Source: Glebionis coronaria
Taxonomy: Eukaryota; Streptophyta; Magnoliopsida; Asterales; Asteraceae
Direction: 5' to 3'
NCBI GenBank assembly: GCA_025667525.1
Contig: JANFOE010000191.1
Location: forward strand, 1,178,001-1,242,000
Length of the DNA: 64,000 bases
A model generated the notes under the pieces. The model made no database searches. It was not told where the DNA came from and saw only the letters and a list, made by a program, of their open reading frames with translations. This document shows positions 44,601 to 56,300 of this stretch, piece after piece (the stretch's first letter is position 1; every line of letters starts with the position of its first letter). Both the position numbers and the translations under genes were made by a program.

Positions 44601-47387
44601 CATAACCTCCTCGGGTGGAGGAAATGGGAAATCGTTGAGAAAATCCTTGATAATCGAGAAGTCCTCATAGTTGTCGAGGACTTCGTCACAAGTACGTGGA
44701 ACATCGAATTCTTCCAACGTAAAACCACCACCTTCGAAAGGAGTGAAGGTAGGTGTCGAATTATCAAGGATAGGATCTAACATAGTGGGATTGCCACTAG
44801 TTTCTTCATCACCAAACCCTAAAACTTCTTGTGAAAATTCCTCGCAAACCACGTCGATCATGTCAACGAGGTTTATGGTGGCAACGGAATAAACATGAGA
44901 AAGTTGAGAATTTTGAGTTGCGTTTATAACAAGTTCCTCGTCGTTGAAACGTAAGGTGATCTTTCTAGCATGCACATCAATCAAAGCCATAGACGTATCT
45001 AAAAACGAACGACCTAAAATAAGAGGAACTTGAGGATCCGTGGGGATGTCAACAACAATAAAGTCTACGGGATAGTAGAACTTCCCCACTTTCACAAAAA
45101 CGTCTTCCGCCAAACCACATGCAAGAATCGTGGAATGGTCGGCCAACTCAATAGACATTCGTGAAGGAGTAAGATTAGGAAGATTGAGCGACTTGTAGAT
45201 TGCAAGTGGCATCAAGTTAATGCTAGCACCAAGATCGGCCAAGGCATAGCATTCTTCCATATCTTGAATTGCACAAGGGATCAAAAATTTACCGGGATCA
45301 CCGACTTTTTGAGGTATGCGATTAAGATAAACCGACGAACAACTAGACTTTTGTTGTAATTTCTCCTTGTTGTTCAACATACTCTTAAAGTTAGCGGCAA
45401 ATCGAGGCATCATGACCAAGGCATCGGCGAAACTCACATTAAAGTGTAAATCACGAAACATTTTCATAAAAAGCTCAAATTGATAGTTATCGCGCTCTTG
45501 TCGTTTCTCCTTCCTAAGTCTCGATGGGTAAGGCAAGGGTGGTGTGGGTTGGGGCATAGGCATAGCCTTTGGAATCTCGGGTTCCAATATGGGTGATGGG
45601 TCAACCGTAGGTGTGGCATGAGCGGTACTTTGTGGGCTTGAAATATGCTCCTTTTCGACCACCACCTCGGGTTCTTCCTCAATTTCCTCCACCGTTGGAG
45701 TAATTAGTTGAGGAGTCGGTTCTTTAAGTGCCTTACCACTACGTGTGGTAATCACTTTCATCTCTCCCTTCGGGTTTGAAACGGTGTTACTAGGCAAACC
45801 ACCCGAAGTAGAGGCTTTGTTCACCATTACACATTCTAAAATTGTATTAAGCTTAGCATCAAAATTATTAAACTTCACATCTTGGCTAGCGGCTTTTTGG
45901 TCAATTCTTTGTTCAAGCCTAGCATGACTTTGCTCTATCTTGTTGTTTTGACCTCGAATTTGGTTAGCAAAATCATTTTTCAATTCATTCCTCATGGCTA
46001 GATTTTCCTTAATGAAAGTAGCTAACTCCTTTGCATTTTTAGCCGTTTCCTTAGCTTGATTAGCCATTTGCTCTTGAATGTTTTCCATAATCTTATCATT
46101 TGAAGTAGTGTAATTCAAAAATTCCAATGGAAGTTCTTTGTTATTTTGAAGAGCTTGACTTGCATTTTGCAAATTACGGTTTTGATTTTGATTTTGCAAT
46201 TGGCTATTACTACTACTCCCTTGATTCCCATAGTTGTTATTACCCTTATAATTGTTCCTTTGATTGTTTTGGTAACCAACTTGATTGTTTCGATAATTGT
46301 TAGCATTTTGATTTGGTGAAAAACCCGGTGGAGTCAATTGATTAGTGCGAGGAACTTGACCGTTTTGGTTATAAGTTCCCGCGGCCGCGAAGGCACTCGA
46401 AGTGTTACCACCGTTGGTAATGCACTCGGAATAATCGTGAGCTCCACCACAATACATACAAGAAACCTCAACCGCTTTAATCGTAGCGGGAGCGGGTTGT
46501 TCACCAACTTTAAACTCAACTAACAAGCCTTTCACTATGTCAAAAATTTTGTTCTCCAAATTAGCCTCTACTTGGCAAGCATCAACGGTGTGTGACAAAC
46601 TAGGTGAAGATGAAGACGAAGCCTTACGAACACTCGACGTGCTACGAGGATTATACACCTTAGACCTATTCTCAATAATTACCAATGCTTCCTCGACCGT
46701 CTTACACAAGAAATTACCACCCGCGGCGGCATTAAGATAATCACGCTCATGATCGTTCAAGCCATTGTAAAACGTGTCTATTTGATGCAAGTCGGAAAAA
46801 CCATGATGAGGACATTCGTGCAACATTTCTTTAAATCTATTCCAAGCCGTAGAAAAACTCTCATTAAACTCTTGCGAAAACTTTGAAATCTCGTTTTTCA
46901 AGTGCGTAGTCTTAGAGGGCGGAAAAAATTGGTTCACGAATTTTGAAACGAGATCCTTCCACGTCAATATAGAATTGGGTGGCTCTTTCTCTAACCAAAT
47001 TTTTGCGGGCCCCGCTAAGGAATACGGAAAAAGCATCATCTTAATCGAGTCGTTTGAAACATCCTTAAACTTACACGTGGCGGTGAGACGATTAAATTGG
47101 CGAATGTGGTTATGCGGGTTGTCCTTTTCGTCCCCTCGAAACTTGTTGTTTTGAATCATGGACAACAAACCCGTCTTAACCTCAAAATTCTCCGCAAGGA
47201 TAGCGGGAATCACAATCGCTTCTCCATAACCCTCGGTGGGTGCTTGAAGCAACTCCATCATAGTTCGATTAGCCATGGGTGCTTCTTTCACTACAATGGG
47301 TTCGTCAATAGGAGAGTCCTCACTAGTAGGAGTGAGTGATTTGTTTCTTCGTTTACGAGCACGTCTAGCTTTAGAGCGAGTTTGCAT
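41646..47387 (-). CDS. Intact Athila-type Gag-Pol polyprotein of D (1,913 codons)
   Basis: I take the ATG at 47387-47385 ([14 protein letters not shown]); a longer frame needs a TTG start. The frame is unbroken to the TAG at 41648-41646. Gag: capsid about residues 60-240 ([37 protein letters not shown]) and zinc knuckle [13 protein letters not shown] at about 310. A coiled-coil and Pro-rich linker follows. Aspartic protease at about 700-830 has catalytic [12 protein letters not shown] near 717. RT at about 1040-1230 has [13 protein letters not shown] and catalytic FMDDFSVFG near 1187. RNase H begins at [10 protein letters not shown] (about 1336) and includes TDHSAIKYL. Integrase has a CDACQRQGK zinc-binding region, catalytic Asp near 1620 (GMDFMGPF) and 1678 (SDRGTHF), and Glu near 1714 (GQVEVSN). 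The C-terminus has no chromodomain. All key residues are present, so the protein may be functional and could serve A- or C-type relatives in trans. Confidence 0.96.
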   Translation of the reverse strand: MQTRSKARRARKRRNKSLTPTSEDSPIDEPIVVKEAPMANRTMMELLQAPTEGYGEAIVIPAILAENFEVKTGLLSMIQNNKFRGDEKDNPHNHIRQFNRLTATCKFKDVSNDSIKMMLFPYSLAGPAKIWLEKEPPNSILTWKDLVSKFVNQFFPPSKTTHLKNEISKFSQEFNESFSTAWNRFKEMLHECPHHGFSDLHQIDTFYNGLNDHERDYLNAAAGGNFLCKTVEEALVIIENRSKVYNPRSTSSVRKASSSSSPSLSHTVDACQVEANLENKIFDIVKGLLVEFKVGEQPAPATIKAVEVSCMYCGGAHDYSECITNGGNTSSAFAAAGTYNQNGQVPRTNQLTPPGFSPNQNANNYRNNQVGYQNNQRNNYKGNNNYGNQGSSSNSQLQNQNQNRNLQNASQALQNNKELPLEFLNYTTSNDKIMENIQEQMANQAKETAKNAKELATFIKENLAMRNELKNDFANQIRGQNNKIEQSHARLEQRIDQKAASQDVKFNNFDAKLNTILECVMVNKASTSGGLPSNTVSNPKGEMKVITTRSGKALKEPTPQLITPTVEEIEEEPEVVVEKEHISSPQSTAHATPTVDPSPILEPEIPKAMPMPQPTPPLPYPSRLRKEKRQERDNYQFELFMKMFRDLHFNVSFADALVMMPRFAANFKSMLNNKEKLQQKSSCSSVYLNRIPQKVGDPGKFLIPCAIQDMEECYALADLGASINLMPLAIYKSLNLPNLTPSRMSIELADHSTILACGLAEDVFVKVGKFYYPVDFIVVDIPTDPQVPLILGRSFLDTSMALIDVHARKITLRFNDEELVINATQNSQLSHVYSVATINLVDMIDVVCEEFSQEVLGFGDEETSGNPTMLDPILDNSTPTFTPFEGGGFTLEEFDVPRTCDEVLDNYEDFSIIKDFLNDFPFPPPEEVMSIEPKSSLEEPPILELKDLPPHLEYVYLEEDDKLPVIIAKELSNDEKTALVDVLKDHKGAIAWKLSDIKGIDPKFCTHKILMEEDFKPTIQSQRRVNPKIHDVIKKEVLKLLDAGMIYPISDSPWVSPIHCVPKKGGMTVVPNDANELIPTRLVTGWRVCIDYRKLNEATRKDHFPLPFMDQMLERLAGNDFYCFLDGFSGYFQIPIDPRDQEKTTFTCPYGTFAYRRMPFGLCNAPGTFQRCMMAIFHDMIEKTMEVFMDDFSVFGDSFTSCLSNLERMLKRCEETNLVLNWEKCHFMVKSGIVLGHKVSKAGIEVDQAKVDVIAKLPHPKTVKGVRSFLGHAGFYRRFIKDFSKISRPITHLLEKEARFVFDEDCVRAFEILKRKLTEAPILVAPNWNLPFELMCDASDYAIGAVLGQRHDKHFLPIHYASKTMTEAQLKYTTTEKEFLAVVYAFEKFRPYLVLTKCIVYTDHSAIKYLMAKQDAKPRLLRWILLLQEFDHKIVDKKGAENLAADHLSRLEDPHQSIYEPKEITETFLLETLGVVNSKLDSSTPWFADFANYHAGNFIIKGMTTQEKRKFFRDVKFYFWNDPYLFRTCADQIIRRCVFGTEASNILRACHEGPTGGHHGANLTAKKVFDAGFFWPTIYRDAQILVKSCDACQRQGKASQKDEMPQNIIQVCEIFDVWGMDFMGPFPSSRGNKYILVAVDYLSKWVEAKALPTNDARVVVKFLKSLFARFGTPRAIISDRGTHFCNDQFERVLRKYGVTHRLSTAYHPQTSGQVEVSNRALKRILERSVGENRQSWSDKLDDALWAFRTAHKTPIGCTPYKLVYGKNCHLPIELEHKAYWALKHCNDDMETAGKHRKMQLNELDELRDIAYENSLIYKEKTKKLHDSKIKNRVFNIGDQVLLFNSRLKIFSGKLKSRWSGPFTVTQVFPYGTIELAQDDGPNFKVNGHRLKHYFGGEVPSLNYLDQVTFPNDN

Positions 47388-48120
47388 AAACGTCACGTAC
47401 AACGAGAAGGCGAGCAAAGAAGATTCTTTTTGGTATTTTTACTTTTTCAATTTTTTTTTTTTTTTTGTTTTTGATTGTTTTTAACTTTTTTGGATTTTTT
47501 TGGAATGTATTAAGTAGACCAAAATCTACAAATCTCCTCACTAATCAAATCTCTTGATTAACGAAGCCTCAAGGAATGAAAACGAACACGTGAAGTGAAC
47601 GTCTTCGATGACTTTAGAACGATGGTGGAACACCAAATCGTTCAAGAGGGTTTAATCAAATGAAACCAAGAAAATATATATGATACTTAGTAATACTTTG
47701 GGCGGCAAAACCCTCGATTCACTCTCAAAATCAAATACGCACAAGCAAGCGGAGGAAACGAGGCGGCGCGAAGCACTTAAGAGCCTTTTTCCTTTAGGTC
47801 GTGAAATACAACCGCCTTATACCCACCTTATAGTTTGTATTATCAAAATCAAGCTTCACGAAAGTATTTATCTATTTTTGCCTTTTTTCTTTGGTTTGAG
47901 ATTCGAATACAATGATCGAGTGATGAAATCCCGAATCAAGGTTGTGATTGCTCACGTATTTGGAGTACTTGTGATTTTATTGTTCTACGTATACAATATA
48001 GTAATAATATTCACACAAAAATCGAAAAACGATAATACGTATTAATAGAGTGCTATTAATACAAATACTTTTATGGCTAATAAGAAAAACAACAATGGTT
48101 CAACCAAAACACAACACGCC
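47388..48120 (-). other. Leader of D, non-coding
   Basis: About 730 bp between PBS and gag. It aligns with A's leader (16659-17013 joined to 57892-58257), including the segment around 47750-47820. T-rich sequence with a long pyrimidine run lies just upstream of the gag ATG. No supported ORF. Confidence 0.75.
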
Positions 48121-48138
48121 TCCCCGGCAGCGGCGCCA
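48121..48138 (-). other. Primer binding site of D (tRNA-Asp type)
   Basis: The minus strand reads TGGCGCCGCTGCCGGGGA, three bases after the LTR end CTACAATCA. It is 18 bases of near-consensus Athila PBS. Confidence 0.93.
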
Positions 48139-48141
48139 AAA

Positions 48142-49464
48142 TGATTGTAGTAAAATACGACCTTTAGGAAAAGGAGGTACAAATAGTGGTAAGCGTTAAG
48201 TGTCGGTTTAGGAAAACCGAGCACCAATGACCAAGCAAGTTCGTTTCCCAAGGAGGCTAGTGCGTTGTGTTAAGAGTTGATTTATGATGTTTGTGATTTT
48301 ATTGATGAGAAGAAAAGAAAATGGAAAAGAGAAAAGATCGACGATTACGAAGACTAATTAAACGTGACGAAGAAAACGTAAACGTAAGTCGTGAAAAACT
48401 ACAAAATTTAAAAATTTTAAACCCTAAAAACAAAATCAAAACTAAAATGCTAAAGTAAAGTCTAAAATGATATAAATAAGAATAAAAACCCAACAAATAT
48501 ATTTATAAACCTTTTATTAATTAAATATTCAATTTTAAATGCTACTTAAAGCCTTAAAATTAAATATAATTAATAGAAATGTCCAAAATACTATTTTATT
48601 GAATCAATAACTTACTTATATAATTAAAAGACTAAAAAGTATTTTTCTAAAAAATTAAAAGCTAATTAAACTATTTTTAAAATTCTAAAAACTATTAAAA
48701 TGTATTAAATCTTAAATTAATTCTAAAAATAAATTGAAAAGCCTAAAAATTAATTGGAAAGAGAAAAAGTTCCTAAATAAATTTCTAGAATCTAGGAAAA
48801 ATGAAAAAAAGTTAAAAATTAAACTTTGACTTTTTGGAATAAAATAATATTAAAATAATCAAGAAAAATAAAAAGTTCCTAAATAAATTCTAAAAAATTC
48901 TCAAAAATCCTAAATATTGTAACTAAGAAGAAAAAGTAAATTAAAGTTTCTAAAACCTCTTAATCAATTTTATATTAATTTTTAAAGTTTAATAAAAAAC
49001 CTAAAATCAAATAAAATCAAAAATTAAAGTTTTTGAAAAGTTAATTTAATGTAAACCTCAAAAATATAAAATGAAACTCAAAAACTATTTTTGTGTATTT
49101 TTTAATTACTGTCTAATATTTTTAATATACTTTCTAAGATTAAAACAAAAAATAATCCTAATAAATAATTAAATAAAGAGAAAAATAAAAATTTGAAACA
49201 GAAAAATCAGTTTTGATAATCAAAATCTAGGAAAAATGAAATAAGCGAAAAGTTGTTACCAAATAAGCTGAAACTACTGAAATAAGCTACGGATTATAAA
49301 AGAGATACAAAACGGAAAAGTGAATAAATAACTTGACCCTTGAGACTTTATCAATAAAAGTCCCAAGGGCAGGCCGGTAAGAGTGTGTGTATTTAAGCGG
49401 GAGGTTGTGAGTTCGAGTCTGTGGACACCCCAATTTTTTTGCACGATATTTTTTTTTTTCTTCT

Positions 49465-49503
<39 letters not shown>

Positions 49504-50914
49504 TTGAGCACAGTCTTACACTACACCAAAACACAAACACTCGTCCCAAAATACCCCCGAATCTACCCTTAATCGAATCAAAAAGAGCCCAGACCTGTAG
49601 CTTTTCTTGTTTTTCTTCTTTTTTTTAGACAGTGGGCAAATGCCCCCCTGTTGAAGTCTGTTGCTTTTTTTTGGGTGTGAGCTTTTTTGGACAGTCAAAA
49701 CCTTCACCCGCAGTTGGCGTGTGAGGGTTTGTTTAAAGCAAGCAGAAAATCACAAAAAAGCAACCACGACACCACAAAACTAAGAAAAACTAGATACAAT
49801 TAAGCAGGCAAGATTAAACGAGCAGGCAGATGACTAGGGAAGTAATACGGCACGATAAAACTGATAAAAACAGGCTAGGCAAGCAGGGAAGTAAAGAGCG
49901 CTTACAAATCGAGAAGATCCGTAACTATCAAGCAAAATCAATAACTAAGCATACTCAATACTTACGGAGTGAAAACAGAAAGCACACGAAATATCTTAAT
50001 CCTATCACGACTTTAACTAATTCAGCAGGAAGGTAGCTAGAATTTGACAGACTCGCAGCAAATCACAAAACAAAAAAAAGAGCACAAGCTAGCAAACAAG
50101 TGAGCAGGTTCAAGTGCTTAAGCCATTTTAACTACCTAAATCATGCAGCAAAAATACACTTACGCAGAATTGGCACTTACGGGATGATGCTCAGAATTAA
50201 TAAACACACGAAAAAATATACAGCCCCTAATGTGATCTAGCCACTTAGCAGGTTACAATATAAGATTAACCTCTCAACGCAAGCAAACAGGTTCCAAGCT
50301 TATACCGAGCATATACCCTAGACACGCAAACCAACTTAGCTAAACATCCACTAGCAATTTACACTACTCTGATCAAACCTAACTCAGAAAAGAAAAGAAA
50401 AAAAACAAAACAGCACACTCCGACTTAGACAAAACTTAAACAACACACAGGCTATCGTTAACTACCATATAAGTTCTAAATAGCATCCGAACATCCAGTC
50501 AGATTTAAACAAACAAGCTGAAACAATTAAGCACTATTTCTGACGTAGACAATTTAACCAAGTTCAAACACTTATCTAATCTTAAGACAGTCCTTAACAA
50601 TTCAACAAACTTGATAAACAACTTAAATAACAATTAGCAAATTAAAGTAAAAACAAAAAGGAAAGAGGGAATGGCGATACCTGCCCTTGTTTGCGTCCAA
50701 CAAGGGCCAGCTAAGCTCCCCTGACCTCTACCAACAACTAGGTGAGGCAGGGGTTCTTGGTCAATAAAATGAGATGTGGGGTGGTTCGTTGAGGTTCAAC
50801 AACTGAACCGAAGCACCCACGTAGGATGTTTAAGCTGCTAAGAATTTAAAACAAGATTCAAGAACCAAGACCGAAGGTCTTGATTCAGTAAGTACACAGT
50901 ATAAATAATCAACT

Positions 50915-50951
<37 letters not shown>

Positions 50952-52485
50952 CTTCAAAAACACTCAATAATAAGGTTAAATTAAAACTGATGATACATTA
51001 ACACCACAAATTTCGAAGACACCCTTTTTTTTCTTCTTACTGATTAACTTAGACAGAAACTTCACAACTCGAATTTTAAATAACAAAAACTTAAATTATA
51101 AAAGCATAATGTAAATGGAACTCGGATTCAAATAAAAACTGCCAATTTTTCATTCATAAAAAAAAAGATTACATAAAATCCGAGACAAAGGAAAAAATGG
51201 GATACCACATACTGGTCCTCATTTATAGGGGCTCGGATTGTTCTAGAAATAAATAAAAAAATAATAAAAATTGCAAACCCTAGATAGATAAAACCCAGAA
51301 ATACCCTTTGAAGATTCGTTCAAAAACGAATATGCTGGTCTTGATCCCTTTTTTTGAATTCGTCTTGAAAATCATGTGAACCTTGCTTGGATTTTTGTGA
51401 TGGACAGGCTGTGAAGAACATTTTTGATCGTTGGATTTGGCGTAGGATGTAAGCACATCCTATAAGCCTTTGATCTTCTGCCCTTTTCTTGTTTTCTTGT
51501 GAAAGGGTGGGGTTTTGGGGACCAGGGATGAGAGTGATGGGGGTTTAAACGTGGGTTTGGGTTTGATTGATGCTCAATCATTAATCTGGGATAGATTAGG
51601 TTTTAATTTTAAACTTTTGATTTGGGGAAAAAAATTAGGGTTTAAAAGGTGGAGACGAGTCTTTTTTTTGATTTTCAGGTTTGGGTTAAAAGTGTTTAAG
51701 GAAAAAGAGTCACGATTAATAATAACCGTGACATTAAGGGTCAATCCGGGTTGGGTTTTAATGGGTCTTTGGGTCGGGTTATAATGTTGGGTTTGGGTAA
51801 ATGGATAATTTGGTGAGGTGTCAACAATGTATTGGTGGGGAAAGTTTGTGTGTCTGGCTGAAATAGTCCCTAGTCTCCCAAGCTTTCTTCATTTTGCAAT
51901 AAATAGCTTCAAAGTCTTTCCCCTTTGTAAATAACTTTGTAGATTTGTCATTTTTGGCACAATCTTTTTTTGTAATCTTGAAACAAGGACTATTTATGCA
52001 TTTTCTTCATTTTCCAAGGACTGAATTTGCCATATTTTCAATCTTCAAGGCTTTGACTTGTTGGTTGACTTCTTGGAGGACCATTTTTGACAATTTAGAT
52101 TTGATGAGGGACTAAATTTGCCAATTCTTCAAAGTTAAAGGTCCTTTTTGCAATGTTGACAAACTTTAGGGACCAAACTTGTAATTATGAAGATACAAGG
52201 GTATAAAGTGTCAATTCTTCAAACTTGGAGGACCAATCTTCAATATTCTTCACATCTTCAAGGGTTTTCTTTGGAAAATTCCTTACTAGGGCTCGGTTCA
52301 TCGTGCAGCTTCGTTTCCCGTGTTCGTTTTTGCGTGATTCTTGTGATCTTTTATCATTTTCTCAATATCCGTACCTAAATTACACAAGCAACAAACACAA
52401 GCATATATTTGGGTATTTTGATGATATTTAATGCATTTTAAGTCCAAAAAGAACGATGAGACCATGTATAAAAGCCGTCTCATCA
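48142..52485 (-). repeat. 5' LTR of D
   Basis: 4,344 bp, nearly identical to 35474-39814. Its sense start folds as GATGAGAC / GTCTCATC (52484-52477 and 52462-52455). Near the sense 3' end are twin hairpins with TCCT loops: CGGTTT / AAACCG (48219-48204) and CCTTT / AAAGG (48174-48161). It carries the SINE-like segment (from 49337) and the T-runs. No convincing sense TATA box was found by eye. Confidence 0.92.
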
Positions 52486-52490
52486 GCAAG

Positions 52491-53366
52491 GAAGGCTGTT
52501 CATTCGGAACTTTCCAAGTTCCGAACCAGTGGGTTTCATCCTGAACATTCAAAGTTCTGGATCAAGAGTGTTCATTCGGAACACAAAAGTTCCGAGTCAA
52601 GACTTTCTCATTCGGAAGTCTCAAACTTCCGGATCAAGGGAAGTTCCGACTCAACCAGGCTTCATCCGGAAGAGTTCCGGATCAGCAAAACTTCCGAACC
52701 AAGCTAGCTTCATCCGGAAGTCCAAAAGTTCCGGATCAATAGACTTCATTCGGAACTCAAAAAGTTCCGGATCAAGAAGGTTTATTCGGAACTCAAAAGT
52801 TCCGAATCAAGAAGGCTTCATTCGGAACTTTCCAAGTTCCGAACCAAGGGGCTTCATTCGGAAGTCTTCCGAGTCAAGGAGTTCAGGATCAAGATAGGTT
52901 CATTCGGAACTCAAAAAGTTCCGGATCAACTCAGAACTTCCGAATCAAGGTTTCTTTCAGTTTTATTTTAGTATATGTTCTTTAACTTTCTGTCCTTTAT
53001 TTTCAAGCTTTATTTTTCCCGCCCTTTTATTTAGTTGCACTTTAAGATTATTTGCCCTAGCTTTATTTTAGCCTTGCTTTAGTTTAAGCTTTAGTTGCAT
53101 TTTAAGATTGCCTTAGTTAGCTTTAAGTTTGCATTATTTACTTTAGCGCCCTTTAATTTCAGTCACGTCTTAAATACTCGCACCATTATTTTAATTAGAC
53201 TTAGATTTACTTTAAGAGCACCTTTACTTCAATTGCTTTGCACTTTTATTTAAAAAACAACCAAATTATTCTTTTTCACCAAGAACAACTGAGTCACATA
53301 GAGAACCTAGATCAATTCGTTAAGATACCGAGAACAACAATTGAACCTAGCAAAATACCTACATTA
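52491..53366 (+). repeat. 3' LTR of C, second part
   Basis: It continues C's LTR after D, starting inside the hairpin array (52497-52946) and ending CTACATTA. It aligns with 28114-28988. One unit has lost pairing compared with the 5' LTR (CCTGAAC / GTTCTGG near 52540). The target duplication ATTAT of C follows at 53367-53371. Confidence 0.92.
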
Positions 53367-53371
53367 ATTAT

Positions 53372-56300
53372 CCTTACATTTATTACATGATTGAAAGTGA
53401 AAATAGTATTAAAATAGTCTTTAACATTGTTCAATAGTTTGAATTATTCCCTAGTTTATAAAACCCCAGATGAGCTCTATAAATGCAGCCTATCATGATG
53501 CTTGACTCCATGCACACCAATACCTGCTTCAGTTCCCTGAGAAAACATGCTTAGAGAGTCAACATAAAGTTGGTGAATTCACAGGTTTAATTAAAATAAG
53601 TTTGGACATTAAATATTCACCAAAGTAGTAATGCACAAAGCATCAATACTTAAAAGTAATTACATTCCCATATTGTCTGAAACTGAAACTTGACAGTTAA
53701 GTCCTTAACAAATAAGGACCCTTCGCCTTATAAAAAGGAACCCATAACAAAAATAAGTGCTGACATGTGAAACATCTGTTGTCCTGGCCTAGGCACAGTG
53801 AGCATGACTCACCCAGATGGGGACGGTCAATCCAAATAGATCTAGTTATAACATTCAGGTAATTCAATAATTCTAACAGTTTCGGATGCACGGGTCATGC
53901 GGGTTCATCTACAACAGGCAATGTAATCAAAGGTTTCACAGTTCAATCCATGTCCATAAAATAAAATATGTTGCATGTTTTCTTCCCCATTAAAAGGTTT
54001 AAAAGTTTGTCAATATATAAAGTGGGGCCATGAACTCACCTCAGTAGTACAACAATAAGTCAGTTGATAAATCTGATAAGGATGCTCAGGATACAATCAA
54101 CGACCTAAATAATTATAAGGTCTCAGTAAATGCATAACATAATGCATAAAAGTTTCAGAATAAATCTGTACATGCTTATACTGGTTTTAAGCATTTTATT
54201 ACGATACTTGTACTTTTGTTCATCGTTGTACAAGTTCTAATAGTATTTATCTTAAGTATAAAATAAATAATAAGGTTAAATTAATTAATTCATTTAATTA
54301 ATATTTTGTACTTACGTTGTTTATGAAACACTTTAAATATTTATAAAAGGTAGTTTTATATATTCAAAGTAATAGAAAATAAATATAATAAATATATTTA
54401 TTTTATAAGTTAATCATTTTTAATTTATATTTAATATATAAATAAGGTTTATAAAACGTATAACATTTTCTTTAAATTCCATGTTTACGTAGTGTTTATA
54501 ATTATTAAACTATAAGTTTGGAAAGATAACAATTGTTACGTTTATTTAAGTTTTACGTTTTAAATAACGGGTATAAATATATAGAATTTTAGGGTTCGTA
54601 ATACTTTGTATAAATTACGTTTTAGTCCTTTTATTTTAAATAATTACTCGCGGTTAAATTACTTTTATACCCGTAGGGTTTCTAAATCTTTCAAGTAATT
54701 ACAATTTTGGTCCCTCCCTAGTTACACGTGTAACTAGGGCTTGTTAAAGTTTCGTTAAATGGCAAAAAATAGTCCCTAAAGTATACGGCTTAAATTAGGG
54801 CTTATTAAAGTTTCACAAGTTGGCAGTTTTAGTCCTCCAACCTTCGGTTAATATTTAAGTTTAATACAAATTACACAAATGCCCCCTAGGGCTTGCATAT
54901 GTTTCGGCTAATGGCAGGAATAGTCCCTAGGGTTAGTTAGGGCTTAAATAAGTTTGTTAACTTGGCATAATTGGTCCCTAAGGTTAATATTATGTTTCGG
55001 CAATTGACAAAAGTGATCCCTAGGTTTTCTAAAGTTTACACAAATTACCCTAACATTATATTAATTCCATTTATGTCCTTTTTAGCACCTTTAAGTTTCG
55101 GATATGTTTATGTAAGGGAAGTGTGCTTACCCATCTAGAGTGTGCTGTAAGATGTGCCATCTATGTTAGGGTGGTACTCTTTCCTTTGATTTTTTCCATA
55201 TGTACAATTTTTAGGTTCCAAGCCTGTTTGATGCTTAGTCCTCCCTTTATACCTTTTGCTTGGTTAGTGTCATGATCCATAAGCATTGTAATAGGTATTT
55301 TATGCATCATTGTGAGAGTATCCATGTTCTTGTTGTACTCTTTCCCCTTCCAAGGTTTCCCACTAGGTTTTACTTGGATGGGGTTTTGAGGAGGCAAGGG
55401 AATGTGGACTGCTATACTGGTACTCTCTTTTTATCTCTACAGTTTCAGATGGTGGTTTTAGCAGGTTTACTTGTGCCTGCTACCTTTAACCTTAGCTTGG
55501 GTGAGTGGGTCTATTGTGATGGATTGGGTGTTTCTAGTTTTCTCCCTTTGTGGTTTGAACTTAGGGCATTCATGGATTCAGAAGTGGACTAATCACTCAA
55601 GCTAAGGTATGGTATTTTGGTGTGCCATTGATTTGCAGGGTCTTGATCTTTGCTAATTGGGATCAAGTGTATGGGATAGCAGCTAGAACTTCTATGGTTT
55701 TTAGTTTCTTTTTGTATTTTGTATGTAATGAGCATGGGTCTTGTCCATTGCCATTGCCATTTGTTTTTTGATGCCAAAGCTAAAATTATTAGGGGTTTGT
55801 CCTAATGTTTTTTAGTCTTTGTGCTTATAATTTTTGTTACTTTTCTTCCTGCTTAATAAAATTTACCTTTTAAACAAAAAAAAGTTTCGGATATGTTCAA
55901 AACAACACCCTCAACTCTCGGTAAAATATAAAAGTGGTCCAAAAGTTTATATTTTTGGAAAATAAGTTTCTACACTTGTTTATTTAGATCCTTATACTTT
56001 GTAAAATTATAAATCCAACCCGAAAGTTTTATACTTGTTATATTTAATCCAAAATTTAGTAGATCTATTATTTTAATCCAAAACTTCTTAGATTTATTAT
56101 TTTAGTCCAAAACACTTATAGATCTACACTTTCAACATGAAACTTTATAAAATTATATTTTGACACTAAAAGTTTTATAAAAACATTTTATTTAGTGACA
56201 ATGAATATTTATTTAGGCAACTTATTATAGTGAGCTTAAAACTAAACCTTATAAGGCATAATAGTGAACTTAACATTTTAAGGCACCTAAAAACATAAAT

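Larger units (their letters stand above)
35474..52485 (-). mobile_element. Athila-type retrotransposon D (minus strand), apparently complete and young
   Basis: 17,012 bp, flanked by TSD GCAAG (35469-35473 and 52486-52490). On the minus strand: 5' LTR 52485-48142, PBS 48138-48121, leader, intact gag-pol 47387-41646, 3' non-coding region, PPT 39826-39815, 3' LTR 39814-35474. The LTRs start TGATGAGACGG and end CTACAATCA in sense. Apart from homopolymer lengths I find practically no differences between the two 4.34-kb LTRs. No chromodomain and no downstream env-like ORF are seen. Confidence 0.95.
27134..53366 (+). mobile_element. Athila-like non-autonomous element C (plus strand), interrupted by D
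   Basis: TSD ATTAT is at 27129-27133 and 53367-53371. The 5' LTR is 27134-28988 and the 3' LTR 34496-35473 plus 52491-53366, starting TGATAGGTG and ending CTACATTA. The PBS is of the tRNA-Asp type. One sense coding region (29239-32424) encodes Gag, protease, an acidic region and a membrane segment; RT, RNase H and integrase are absent. The element without D is about 9.2 kb. LTRs differ at about 1.6% by eye. It resembles E closely in LTR and Gag, so C and E belong to one group. Confidence 0.93.

Noticed and set aside
47388..47417. Ten-codon N-terminal extension of D's Gag-Pol
   Set aside because: It requires a TTG start. The ATG at 47387 is conserved in A's Gag and gives the expected basic N-terminus.
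54880..55140. Host gene exon in the region around the poly(A) insertion
   Set aside because: The flanks are B's LTR, shown by alignment with 18600-18860. Only the 770-bp insert is foreign.
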